From positions 1 to 24,772 of the IMG/VR virus record IMGVR_UViG_3300022752_000374: 24,772 nucleotides of DNA; one strand, given 5' to 3'. The translations under genes were made by a program, and so were the position numbers. The notes below the pieces were generated by a model. That model did not search any database. It was not told the DNA's origin and saw only the letters and a list, made by a program, of their open reading frames with translations. Origin of the DNA: a virus. Positions 5,002 through 12,993 of the stretch are shown here, piece by piece (positions within the stretch are counted from its first letter, which is position 1; every line of letters starts with the position of its first letter).

Positions 5002-5075
5002 TGTGCGGTGCCTATCTCCGCTGGAGGCAACTGTTGCCGGAGGGTTTGCACCTCCGGACTCGCTTAAACGAATCA
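5002..5075 (-). repeat. Junction element type 1, copy C
   Basis: From the TGA of the 5073-5381 gene. Hairpin TCG/CGA (copies A and B have CCG/CGG, a compensated change). Stem CCGGAGG (5037-5043) with CCTCCGG (5051-5057), loop TGCAAAC. GTG at 5049-5051, 20 nt after the stop. Distal block with GCGGAGATAGGCACCGCACA, matching copy B except at wobble positions. Confidence 0.7.
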
Positions 5076-5381
5076 ACTTGCAAGTTCTGCTTTACGCATC
5101 TCAAGCAACACATCAACCAATGCCTGGTTGTAGCTTCTGCCTAAATCCTTGTGAGCATGCTCAGCAATAATTTGTGCATCAGCTAAGTCCTTGTTGCTGA
5201 ATGTTGCCATGAACTTAAACAACTGTTCATAAGTAACAGTCTTCGTCTCAGGCTGGATCCAGTCAGCCAACTTACGTCGGCTAACTATCATTGCAGCCTG
5301 AAGCTTCTCCTTGCTTGTGTCCTGCTCAATAGCATTGGCTAATGACAGGAGCTTGTCAGCAAGAAACTTACGCATTGCCAT
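5073..5381 (-). CDS. Hypothetical 102-aa helical protein, first gene of leftward operon
   Basis: Start taken at the ATG at 5379-5381 (MAMRKFLADKLLSLANAIEQ); a longer upstream frame reads poorly. All-helical with charged amphipathic stretches (KLADWIQPETK, SNKDLADAQIIAEHAHKDLG, ALVDVLLEMRKAELAS). No family recognised. The leader contains CACACTCAACCACAGG. It is the most upstream gene of the leftward block, so the early promoter should lie between here and about 5.8 kb. Confidence 0.75.
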   Translation of the reverse strand: MAMRKFLADKLLSLANAIEQDTSKEKLQAAMIVSRRKLADWIQPETKTVTYEQLFKFMATFSNKDLADAQIIAEHAHKDLGRSYNQALVDVLLEMRKAELAS

Positions 5382-5573
5382 TGAACTAACCTGTGGTTGA
5401 GTGTGAAATGTATGCGTTGTAACGGATGCGCATCCCCCGTAAACTCCCTGTGCTAAAAAAAGCCACCGTTCTATACCGCGCCGTGAGGTCGGGTGCAGCA
5501 CTACTTAACCCCAATTGTTAGCGTTTGCTGACATTAGGATGTGTTAAGTTGGCCGGGGTTTAGGCTACGGCGT

Positions 5574-5589
5574 GATACGAATCCGTATC
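5574..5589. repeat. Near-palindrome shared with 3253-3268
   Basis: GATACGAATCCGTATC differs by one base from the perfect palindrome GATACGAATTCGTATC at 3253-3268. Both lie in non-coding gaps of the leftward block. Two-fold symmetric 16-mers of this type suit a dimeric repressor. Confidence 0.45.
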
Positions 5590-5771
5590 GCCCGTAATTT
5601 AGGGGTTCGGCTCTCACGCCAGGGGCTGTTCGCCGCCACAACCCATCCCCTCAAAAATTCAACCCCTCACACCTTTCTTTTTTTCTCCCCACATTTTATG
5701 TCGGGTGGGTGTGTGGAGAAGCGTCAGGTAATTTTCTACCCCATTTGGGGGTATATTGACCCCTTTTATAA

Positions 5772-5812
5772 GTACAAAAACCCTACTTTTAAATAAAAGT
5801 TAATTTTTGTAC
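5772..5812. repeat. Large AT-rich hairpin / possible cruciform
   Basis: The outer arms GTACAAAAA (5772-5780) and TTTTTGTAC (5804-5812) are exact; the inner arms form ACTTTTAAATAAAAGT (5785-5800), a 7-bp stem with a two-base loop. A/T-runs flank both sides, so it could terminate transcription from either direction, or act as an unwinding element. Confidence 0.5.
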
Positions 5813-5843
5813 GTATTTTCCCTACTTAGCCCAAGAATTTAAA

Positions 5844-5870
5844 CAAAAAAACCGGGGTGTAATCCCCGGT
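5844..5870 (-). terminator. Rho-independent terminator of the 5897-6121 gene
   Basis: On the minus strand a perfect 7-bp stem ACCGGGG/CCCCGGT (5851-5870) with a six-base loop is followed by seven Ts (read as A-run 5845-5851 on the plus strand). Located about 27 bp after the gene's stop. Confidence 0.85.
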
Positions 5871-5896
5871 AATTTACCAATATTCCCTAATTACAA

Positions 5897-6121
5897 TCAA
5901 AAACCAAACCCTTGTTCTTTTTGCTGCTTATAAGCCAGTGTTGCCTTGGCGGCATTATGGAATGCTTCTTCGTCTGGGTACTCATATGCGACACGTTTGG
6001 CCCCTTCATTTACAAAGTGCCGCACTTCAAGGGCGTTAGCACCTTCATCAGCCATTTTCATGGCCTGTTCTTTAACAGCCTGGAGGCCCTGAACTTTATT
6101 AATGCGTTGTTGTACGTCCAT
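5897..6121 (-). CDS. Hypothetical 74-aa helical protein
   Basis: The ATG at 6119-6121 gives MDVQQRINKVQGLQAVKEQA, then helical charged segments (ANALEVRHFVNEGAKRVAYE, AFHNAAKATLAYKQQKEQGF). Predicted soluble and all-helical; no family recognised. Monocistronic: it has its own terminator at 5844-5870. It is transcribed away from the late genes, so 6122-6231 is a divergent promoter region. The leader contains a perfect hairpin GATGTTT/AAACATC (6127-6144). Confidence 0.75.
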   Translation of the reverse strand: MDVQQRINKVQGLQAVKEQAMKMADEGANALEVRHFVNEGAKRVAYEYPDEEAFHNAAKATLAYKQQKEQGFGF

Positions 6122-6231
6122 TTCTTGATGTTTTACTAAACATCCGGCATTTATCTACTATACAACCCATGTTTTTTAAATTTATCCCATATAAAATGTA
6201 ATGAAGAGCCAAATAATCACAATAAAATCCA
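6122..6231. promoter_or_regulatory. Divergent promoter region
   Basis: 110 bp between a leftward and a rightward gene. Rightward: TAAAAT boxes at 6192-6197 and 6223-6228, the first placed like the late-gene boxes elsewhere. Leftward: a TATAGT near 6156-6161 is a possible -10. The hairpin GATGTTT/AAACATC (6127-6144) lies in the leftward leader. No strong -35 is visible for either. Confidence 0.4.
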
Positions 6232-9200
6232 ATGCCCCTGTCACCTGCTGATTTTTATGCTTACAGCCGTGCAACAGGAGCTCCAGTTGCTGATACACCG
6301 GAAGATCGCGCTAAACAAGCACCTGAAGTCTTAGCGTTTCAACAAAATCGACTTCAAGCACCCAAACAGGGACCTGGGTTGCTTGATTTTTTGGGCGGCG
6401 CAGCCCTACTTGCTGGCGTTGGAGCAGGTGGTTATGGCATTGCTCGTGCAATGCGTAATCGCAACTTAGGCCAAACGGCAGCAAAAGTTGCAGTAGAAGA
6501 AATTACACCACAAGCCGTACAAAATGTACGTCGTGTTGCAGCTGCCGCACCCATTGCAGATCCCTGGGGACAAGGCAGTGTTCCTCAACCACCAAGTTCA
6601 CGTTATATTCCAAGTGCTCCTTGGTTTACAGAAGCAGCCGTTAAACCTTCAACGGTTGATTTAAATAAACAAATAACAACTTTAGTTGATTTTCAAAATG
6701 CACAAAAGCCGTTACACAACAATCAAATAGCTAACGCTATTAATGCAGCCGAAGATCAAATGACAGGTCGCATGAAGCACGCGCTTCAGCAAAACCCTCA
6801 TTTAGACATGAGTCAAATTGAAGTTTTAGAAGATATTGCTGAACACACTTATCGTTTGGGAATGGAACAAGATGAACCAATTAATTTAGCTGCTACACAA
6901 GTTATTGGTCATGTTCCCAATGATCAAGCTGAGAGCGCCGCTAATTTTGCGCAAGCTGCTGTACAAAAACAACGTGAATCTTTTTCTGGACTTGCAACAC
7001 CGGGTTCTGGTTTTAAAGCATTTAGTCAAAAGGCTACACGTTCTGAAAACCTTCGTAAACTTGCGGATGCAGTATGGGCACAAGAAGAATTATTAGAACA
7101 GTTAGGTGCGCAATCACGGGCAGAACAAGCCGCAAGAAATGTACCTAAAATTTATACTGCGCAAGATCTTACGGGCCTTATTAAAGTCCCTGGTAGAACA
7201 AAAGGTATTTCTTATGCAGAAAGTGCACTACCTTCTAGTTATGGTTTAAGCCATACAGAAGTGCGTGATCGCCTAATGGCTGCGGCTAGCGCTTCACCAG
7301 AAGAAGCTCAGTTGTTATTAAATCCTAATGTTCCAACTGAAAAAGTACGGCATTTATTAGGCACTACCGGCGGAATTAATCCAACTATGGAGATGCGGAC
7401 CCATGGTCAAATGGGCCCAACTGATTACGAAAGTTTTGCTACACGTCGCGTAGAAGAACAAGCAGGTCCAGAAGTTGCTCAAAAATTTTTAGAGCAGCGT
7501 CTTGGTACTGCTGGCACCGTTACTGGGATTCGTGAAGTAAATAATCCAGAATATGAAAATTTACTTTTTAATCATTTTATTCCTCATTGGGATGCAAATT
7601 CAGCAGAAGGTTATTATTCAGAAGGACAATTAATTAAAACAAATCCTAAATCTGGATTTTTACATCCGCGTAATACAACAGTTACGGCAGAAGATGTTAA
7701 ACGTTATGGATTAGATCCAGAGCGTTTGCATTCAAATATGTCGTTCATGGAACGCAAAGGTTTAGAGCAAAAAATTAATGAAGATTGGGATAAGGCTGGA
7801 ACTGGCCTTTATCTTTACGAACATGGAAAAGCACTTGGCATGCAAGATGTGCCACAAACCATTTTGCAAGAAAACCTTGGTCAACCCCTTATTGAAACTT
7901 TAGGATTTAAAGAACGGACCAATACCGGTACAACTTTTGTACCAGGTGAAGTGCAAGAAGTTGAAGGTATTCCAACTGCTTCTATTCGTCAAGAACGCAC
8001 TAAAGAAGGTGTTTTATATCCACGTTCCAATTTACTTGGGGAACAAAGTACCGGAGTTGAAGTCACTGCTAATCTTGAAAATCCATTCACTTTAGTTACT
8101 GAACCTATTACAAGTACAAAACTTATTGGTGGCTATGAAATTCCAGAAGCAACCCCACACTTCTTAACAGGTCCTGCCGTTGCTGGCAAACGTCCTGATA
8201 TTCAAATTAGTATTAAAGATAACGGCCAAATGGTGCCGGTTGTTAAAACACAAACCGAACATTTCCCTGTTAATCGTTTAGATCAAATTAAATATTTACC
8301 AGCAGAAGGTGCACATCAACCCGGTAGCCAAACAGTAAGCATTCAACCTTACATGGTTGGTGATTTAGTTGAACACGAAGGTCAAAACTTCGTTGTATCA
8401 AAACCAATTTATGGTCCGCTTATGAAACGGACTTCTGAAGGTTTAAAACCCACAACAGTTGATATTGCAGCACTTCAAAATGCTGCAGAAGTAGCTTCAT
8501 CCAAATGGAATAATCTAGGTCAAACCAAGTTGGATTATTTGGCTAATACTGGCGACGAAAGAGATCTAAATTATCTGGCAGACCATGGTTATGAAGTTAT
8601 TGAACAACGTTATCGAGATGGTCAAACTGTAAATAAAGCTGTTGCCGTTCGCAGTGATGCAACAGATCCCAACAAGCTTGGTGAGGCTTATCACCATACT
8701 GGTTACGTTGCCGATCAACTGCATCAACACTTATTAAACACACAAGGTATTGACTTACCTGTTCTTCAAGATCCTTCAGCTAAACATCAGTTTGTTGGTG
8801 ATGTTACAAATGTCACCGCTGAACGTAATGTTTATGGTTCGCCATATACCGGAGAAATTCAAAAAAAAGTAAAAGATCCGCTTAATTATGGACGTTATGG
8901 CCGCACCTGGGTAGAAGGTGAAGGTTATGCAACACAACAGCTGCCAGGCCGACATCGTCAACTTGGTTTGAGTGGTGCAGATCCAATGCAGTTTGAAGAC
9001 GCTGGTGAAGTTGTCGCCGAAGGCACTGGCGTTGCTTTTCACACACCTCGCGTACAAACAACCCCGGCTCGCGTGACTGGTGATGTACCGGCTTCACGTG
9101 TTTTACCTTCAGCAATTCCTTTGGGCCAAGCGCGTTCCAGGGAAGATATTGAAAACACTTTAATGAATCAAGCTGCCAACCGTCAAGAAATGATGGAAAC

Positions 9201-9591
9201 AGCACGACTAACTCCTGGTGGCCGCATAAATCCCGAAGCTCTTGAAAGTGAAACAGAAGTTCTTAATAAATATGGTATATCTTCTGCTAGGTTAATTGAA
9301 CAAGCCAATACTCAAATGGCGCGGTCTCAACAATTTTTAAATCAACTTCCTGGCGCACGCCGTGCTTTAACTGCACAACAACAAACTTTGACTTCAGATC
9401 AAGAACGTGCAAATGCAATGGCTCAACACTTAGCAAATTATATTTCGTCCGCTGCACAACGCGTAGAAGGTCCAATGAGCTGGAAAAGCGATGTTAAACT
9501 CAAAGGAGTTGGACAGAATCGTTTGATGCCATACGCATCTCCTTCTGAAGGAATGATTCAAGCCCTTATCAATAAAGCGCGTAATCGTTAA
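6232..9591 (+). CDS. Large virion protein, 1119 aa (ejection/internal candidate)
   Basis: The longest gene in the window, starting MPLSPADFYAYSRATGAPVA. A hydrophobic Gly/Ala-rich segment (LLDFLGGAALLAGVGAGGYG, about residues 50-69) lies near the N-terminus; the rest is Gln/Glu/Pro-rich with long helical stretches and no enzyme motif I can name. Codons are A/T-ending, unlike the capsid genes. It heads a run of Gly/Ala-rich late proteins upstream of the terminase, so an internal, possibly ejected, virion protein is the best inference. No peptidase or muramidase signature was recognised, and a tail or host-contact role is not excluded. Confidence 0.85.
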   Translation: MPLSPADFYAYSRATGAPVADTPEDRAKQAPEVLAFQQNRLQAPKQGPGLLDFLGGAALLAGVGAGGYGIARAMRNRNLGQTAAKVAVEEITPQAVQNVRRVAAAAPIADPWGQGSVPQPPSSRYIPSAPWFTEAAVKPSTVDLNKQITTLVDFQNAQKPLHNNQIANAINAAEDQMTGRMKHALQQNPHLDMSQIEVLEDIAEHTYRLGMEQDEPINLAATQVIGHVPNDQAESAANFAQAAVQKQRESFSGLATPGSGFKAFSQKATRSENLRKLADAVWAQEELLEQLGAQSRAEQAARNVPKIYTAQDLTGLIKVPGRTKGISYAESALPSSYGLSHTEVRDRLMAAASASPEEAQLLLNPNVPTEKVRHLLGTTGGINPTMEMRTHGQMGPTDYESFATRRVEEQAGPEVAQKFLEQRLGTAGTVTGIREVNNPEYENLLFNHFIPHWDANSAEGYYSEGQLIKTNPKSGFLHPRNTTVTAEDVKRYGLDPERLHSNMSFMERKGLEQKINEDWDKAGTGLYLYEHGKALGMQDVPQTILQENLGQPLIETLGFKERTNTGTTFVPGEVQEVEGIPTASIRQERTKEGVLYPRSNLLGEQSTGVEVTANLENPFTLVTEPITSTKLIGGYEIPEATPHFLTGPAVAGKRPDIQISIKDNGQMVPVVKTQTEHFPVNRLDQIKYLPAEGAHQPGSQTVSIQPYMVGDLVEHEGQNFVVSKPIYGPLMKRTSEGLKPTTVDIAALQNAAEVASSKWNNLGQTKLDYLANTGDERDLNYLADHGYEVIEQRYRDGQTVNKAVAVRSDATDPNKLGEAYHHTGYVADQLHQHLLNTQGIDLPVLQDPSAKHQFVGDVTNVTAERNVYGSPYTGEIQKKVKDPLNYGRYGRTWVEGEGYATQQLPGRHRQLGLSGADPMQFEDAGEVVAEGTGVAFHTPRVQTTPARVTGDVPASRVLPSAIPLGQARSREDIENTLMNQAANRQEMMETARLTPGGRINPEALESETEVLNKYGISSARLIEQANTQMARSQQFLNQLPGARRALTAQQQTLTSDQERANAMAQHLANYISSAAQRVEGPMSWKSDVKLKGVGQNRLMPYASPSEGMIQALINKARNR

Positions 9592-9593
9592 TC

Positions 9594-9812
9594 ATGGCTG
9601 ACGATAAGAAAAAAGATAAAAAATGGATCCAAGGCATGGATATGGAAGAAGGTGCTTTTACGGCTAAAGCCAAAAAGAAAGGTATTACTTCTGCTCAATT
9701 ACAAGAAAATGTCCTTGCTAATCCGGAAAAATACGATGATAAAACCGTTAAACAAGCACGTTTACGTCAAACACTTGTAGGATTACATAAGAAGAAAAAA
9801 GGTGAAAGCTAA
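9594..9812 (+). CDS. Small Lys-rich protein, 72 aa
   Basis: Starts MADDKKKDKKWIQGMDMEEG, two bases after the previous stop, and ends at the base before the next ATG. Very basic, rich in Lys with a helical middle (AKAKKKGITSAQLQENVLAN). No family recognised. The tight spacing to both neighbours argues for a single transcript and coupled translation. A virion or nucleic-acid-binding accessory role is possible. Confidence 0.75.
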   Translation: MADDKKKDKKWIQGMDMEEGAFTAKAKKKGITSAQLQENVLANPEKYDDKTVKQARLRQTLVGLHKKKKGES

Positions 9813-10415
9813 ATGCAAGGCACAGATGATCGTCTTGATTTAAACAAATATATTGGCGCCGTTAAAGATCCTAAAAACAAAACAAAAACAACATTTTCTG
9901 ATCAATTTAGAGTTGAAGCAAATTCTGGAATAGGTGGTCAATATCCTTGGGATCCAGGGCGGTTTAATACGTCTGATATTCTTAATCGTGTTCAATCACG
10001 TAAACGTACATTAAATGCTCATTTGGGCTCAGTAGATCCTGACGCACCGTTGGAAGCACAGCTGTTTATTGGCCTTGGTCGTTTTGTACGTCATACCGAC
10101 TATGACTTTCAAAAAGGACAACCAAACACTGCACACAAACCACAACAAAATCCGGATTTTAATCCCATCTGGCTGGATGCGTACAAAATCAGCCCTACTA
10201 TTCCTCCCAACAAAAGAGCAAAAGACCCTATGCCCAAAGCATCCAACCCCGATCCGCATGGATACATCATGCAAATGGCACAGTCACAAGCCGAGAATAC
10301 GGTTGATCCACAACCTTCTGTCGCCAATCTTCTTTCTAAATCTAAAAAACCACTACTCGAAAAAGAACTTAATACTGAAAAACCAGAAGAAGTATTTAAA
10401 TCACAAAATGCTTAG
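9813..10415 (+). CDS. Hypothetical 200-aa protein
   Basis: ATG immediately follows the previous TAA. Begins MQGTDDRLDLNKYIGAVKDP; the middle reads GGQYPWDPGRFNTSDILNRV and FIGLGRFVRHTDYDF; the C-terminal third is Pro/Lys-rich and probably disordered. No membrane segment. No family recognised; by position a late virion-related protein. A plus-strand frame overlapping it at 10069-10431 is a shadow. Confidence 0.75.
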   Translation: MQGTDDRLDLNKYIGAVKDPKNKTKTTFSDQFRVEANSGIGGQYPWDPGRFNTSDILNRVQSRKRTLNAHLGSVDPDAPLEAQLFIGLGRFVRHTDYDFQKGQPNTAHKPQQNPDFNPIWLDAYKISPTIPPNKRAKDPMPKASNPDPHGYIMQMAQSQAENTVDPQPSVANLLSKSKKPLLEKELNTEKPEEVFKSQNA

Positions 10416-10426
10416 GTTATCTGAAA

Positions 10427-10432
10427 TATAAT
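10427..10432 (+). promoter_or_regulatory. Late TATAAT box
   Basis: TATAATTAAAG begins 25 bp before the ATG of the next gene. One of a set of similar boxes before late genes (12092, 13563, 14059, 15003, 16066). No convincing -35. Confidence 0.4.
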
Positions 10433-10451
10433 TAAAGAAAAGTGTTGATAT

Positions 10452-11072
10452 ATGGCACCCAACGCCGCCACAAAAGGATTAGCAAGTAGTCTTAGAAACC
10501 TTGCAGGACGTTTGGGTCAAACCGGTATGCTTTCTGTTGCTGAACAAGCAGAGAAACAAGCTGTTAATAAAGCTCTTTTAGGTAGTTCAGTACCTGGTGC
10601 CATTATGGTGGCAGGGTTTAACATGCTTGGTGGTGTTGATCCAATGACTTCCCTTGCTGCTGGTGCAATGGATCTTGGCATCAATTATGGCGGCATGAAG
10701 CTTGCAGGAAGATTATCTCCTGGAAGGATGGGAACACTGTCGTATCAACAAGATGGCAAAACAGTTACCAAACAAGAGTTTATTCCTTCTAGGGCACAAG
10801 GAATTGTTCAAGGTGTATCGCCAATTATTTCCAGTATTGCTGCTATGCCAATGATTCAAAATTCTTTAATTCAAAAACAACAAGAAGACATGGATCAAAC
10901 TGTTTCAATGCAACAACAAGCATTACAACGTCAACTGGTTAATGGTTTGCAAGCACAGGCTTTATCTCCCGGCACTCAATTTCAAATGCAAGGATTAGAG
11001 CAGACGATTGATCCAAGTACGTTAATGGCAAATATGGCTGATCCCTATGGTTACGGACGAGGTGTAATTTAA
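10452..11072 (+). CDS. Gly/Ala-rich membrane-active virion protein candidate, 206 aa
   Basis: Starts MAPNAATKGLASSLRNLAGR. Residues about 45-85 form a Gly/Met/Ala hydrophobic stretch (SSVPGAIMVAGFNMLGGVDP then AAGAMDLGINYGGMKL), followed by a segment with SPIISSIAAMPMIQNS and a Gln-rich coiled C-terminus. Similar composition in the following genes suggests a set of internal virion proteins that insert into the host envelope during DNA delivery, as known for T7 and P22. No homology is claimed. Its TAA overlaps the next ATG. Confidence 0.7.
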   Translation: MAPNAATKGLASSLRNLAGRLGQTGMLSVAEQAEKQAVNKALLGSSVPGAIMVAGFNMLGGVDPMTSLAAGAMDLGINYGGMKLAGRLSPGRMGTLSYQQDGKTVTKQEFIPSRAQGIVQGVSPIISSIAAMPMIQNSLIQKQQEDMDQTVSMQQQALQRQLVNGLQAQALSPGTQFQMQGLEQTIDPSTLMANMADPYGYGRGVI

Positions 11073-12091
11073 TGCTATTACCGCAAAGTGTTATTGAATT
11101 TGGCCAAGCTCTAAAAAGAGGTTATAAAACTGGTGAACAAATTATGCAAGAAGCGGGTGATACCGCTGTGCATAGCATTTTTAATCCAGCATTTAATAAG
11201 GCATTAACAGCAGGGGCCCCTGGCAAAAGAGTTATTCAAGATGTGGAGGGTGTTCCCAGGCCCGTTCAACAGCCTGGGCGTGAGCCAATTACGGCTAAAG
11301 CCAATCCAGCAGAGTTTGCCGGAGCTTATGCCGCTAGATTAATCACTGATCTTGGCACTGACCAATCTCGTCGTTATTGGTGGAAATATAATAACCCACT
11401 AGCTATTTCTCAACAATTAATAGCTAAAACAGGAAAAGTTGGGGAACAAGTTTCACAAATGACACCAACCCAAAAGGGTTTGTTGGGTCTTGCAACGATG
11501 ACGCCTGTTGCTGCATCAATGGGTATTTATGATATTACCAATCCAGGTGAATTGTTTAGGCCAAAAGGTTTTGCTCAACAGTATGCAGAACCAGGCTCAG
11601 AAGATCGTCGTGAAACTGCTCAACCTGCGGAAGAATTATTTGAACGTTTCTTTTTGCAACGTCAAGGACAACCATTGAAATATGAAACAGCAAAACAAGA
11701 TATTCCTGATTTAACACCTCAAAGGTACGGTAATTTTATGCGTACTTATTACCAAGATAAAGGTTTATTAAATCTTGGTGTTTTAAAAGGAACCATGGAG
11801 AATCTTCAAGGCGTGCCGGAAGCGCGTCTTCTTGGATTCCCCATTACCATTCCATCGGCTGCTGCAACAGCCGGTGCAGCGGCCGGACTTGCTATGGCAG
11901 GCAGGCGTGGTGTTAGCCCTAATCGCACCATCTTGGCAGGCCTTGCTGGTTCTGTTGGTGGCGCTGCAATTGGTAATGTGGTCAATGAAGTTATTGCAAT
12001 GGCTAACCGCCCTAAACTTCCTGACTTACATGATTATCAAGAACACTACAGTACAGTTCCCCTGGATCCAACACAACAAAATATAGGCTGA
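11072..12091 (+). CDS. Virion protein with glycine-zipper segment, 339 aa
   Basis: ATG overlaps the previous TAA (TAATG). The N-terminal part is helical (MLLPQSVIEFGQALKRGYKT); an aromatic cluster RRYWWKYNNPL lies near residue 100; a hydrophobic run GLLGLATMTPVAASMGIYDI is at about 136-155. A long Ala/Gly zipper region (PSAAATAGAAAGLAMAGRRG, TILAGLAGSVGGAAIGNVVN) at about 261-305 looks membrane-active. An ejection or pore-forming internal virion protein is inferred from composition and neighbours; no family named. Confidence 0.7.
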   Translation: MLLPQSVIEFGQALKRGYKTGEQIMQEAGDTAVHSIFNPAFNKALTAGAPGKRVIQDVEGVPRPVQQPGREPITAKANPAEFAGAYAARLITDLGTDQSRRYWWKYNNPLAISQQLIAKTGKVGEQVSQMTPTQKGLLGLATMTPVAASMGIYDITNPGELFRPKGFAQQYAEPGSEDRRETAQPAEELFERFFLQRQGQPLKYETAKQDIPDLTPQRYGNFMRTYYQDKGLLNLGVLKGTMENLQGVPEARLLGFPITIPSAAATAGAAAGLAMAGRRGVSPNRTILAGLAGSVGGAAIGNVVNEVIAMANRPKLPDLHDYQEHYSTVPLDPTQQNIG

Positions 12092-12097
12092 TAAAAT
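12092..12097 (+). promoter_or_regulatory. Late TAAAAT box
   Basis: TAAAATTAAAA begins 30 bp before the ATG at 12122. Member of the late-gene box set. Confidence 0.35.
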
Positions 12098-12121
12098 TAA
12101 AACATATAGAAGACTAAAAAC

Positions 12122-12991
12122 ATGGCAGGTCCTTACGCTTTTCCAACGGATCCGATGATGGGGCCATCATCTCCTATTGATCGTATTAGCGCAAAAAATA
12201 CTGTTTTTGATCCTAAAAATCGCACAGTAGCTGATATTACTTCGCCTGTTAATCCTGCCGGTCCATTTGATGCCTTGCTTCAAAATGTTTCGAATTTAAC
12301 ACAAACAGTTGGAGAAATGCCGGGCGGAGTCCGAACTCTTGCATCCAGAACAGCTCGTTATGCTCCCGGCGCTGCAACCGCTCTTCAACAGTTTCCAACA
12401 GATCCTCTCGCAGGTATTGCAACTCTTGGTCTTACTGCTTTAGGCGGTAAAGGGATTCAAAATTTAAGTGCAATGGTACCCGGCGGCCCTTTGGCTCGTG
12501 GCGCTGTTCAACTTGCGGGCGGCTTGCTTGCTGCTCCAATTGCAGGCCAACTTGGTAAAGGTGTTTCCGCACTTGGTAATCAACTTATCGGTGGCGCTCA
12601 AGCTGCTACGCAAGGTGTTGTGAGCGCTGTAGCCGGCGCACAACGCGAATCTGGCCAAGCTGCTGGTACAGGCACACAACCCGGTGTACCCACTGACCAG
12701 GCAATGGCACGTCAGCTTGAAATTCTTAAGCAAGTAGGGGTTAATATTCCTGGTCAATATTTAACCCAAAACTATCAAATTTTACAAAAATATAAAGATG
12801 CTGATGTTTCGCGTCAAATGCAACTGAATCAACAAAATGCTCAATTAATGGGTCAATTAAATCAACAGATTATTGCAGGTCAACTTGCTTCTGGTGCCCA
12901 GGCGCAAGCTGGTGCAACAACCCGTGACATCTTGACTTCTAATCCTTACGCTGCTTCTGTGCTTAATACCGGCGCTGTTCGTGGTATTTAA
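12122..12991 (+). CDS. Gly/Ala-rich virion protein, 289 aa
   Basis: Starts MAGPYAFPTDPMMGPSSPID. The central region is glycine-zipper-like (GIATLGLTALGGKGI, RGAVQLAGGLLAAPIAGQLG, GGAQAATQGVVSAVAGAQ), suggesting amphipathic membrane-associating helices. The C-terminal third is Gln-rich with heptad-like spacing (QMQLNQQNAQLMGQLNQQII). No known domain. Part of the run of similar proteins from 10452 to 14055; probably an internal virion component. Confidence 0.7.
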   Translation: MAGPYAFPTDPMMGPSSPIDRISAKNTVFDPKNRTVADITSPVNPAGPFDALLQNVSNLTQTVGEMPGGVRTLASRTARYAPGAATALQQFPTDPLAGIATLGLTALGGKGIQNLSAMVPGGPLARGAVQLAGGLLAAPIAGQLGKGVSALGNQLIGGAQAATQGVVSAVAGAQRESGQAAGTGTQPGVPTDQAMARQLEILKQVGVNIPGQYLTQNYQILQKYKDADVSRQMQLNQQNAQLMGQLNQQIIAGQLASGAQAQAGATTRDILTSNPYAASVLNTGAVRGI

Positions 12992-12993
12992 TT

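Larger units (their letters stand above)
5382..5896. promoter_or_regulatory. AT-rich control region without a convincing gene
   Basis: About 515 bp with no credible coding frame (the plus-strand frame at 5572-5796 is compositionally poor). It contains the 12-bp palindrome GGATGCGCATCC near 5424-5435, the near-palindrome GATACGAATCCGTATC (5574-5589), a CCCCATTTGGGG hairpin near 5739-5750, and a large hairpin at 5772-5812. The leftward early promoter probably lies here, but no clear -35/-10 pair stands out. A replication origin or operator site is also possible. Confidence 0.45.

Noticed and set aside
4533-5075. Type 1 element as tRNA-like or CRISPR repeats
   Set aside because: The seven-base loop TGCAAAC recalls a T-loop, but there is no acceptor or anticodon arm. 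The copies are unevenly spaced with genes between, so it is not a CRISPR array.
5572-5796. Plus-strand frame of 74 codons in the control region
   Set aside because: Contains hairpins and low-complexity Phe/Pro/Ser stretches; poor start context and no coding pattern.
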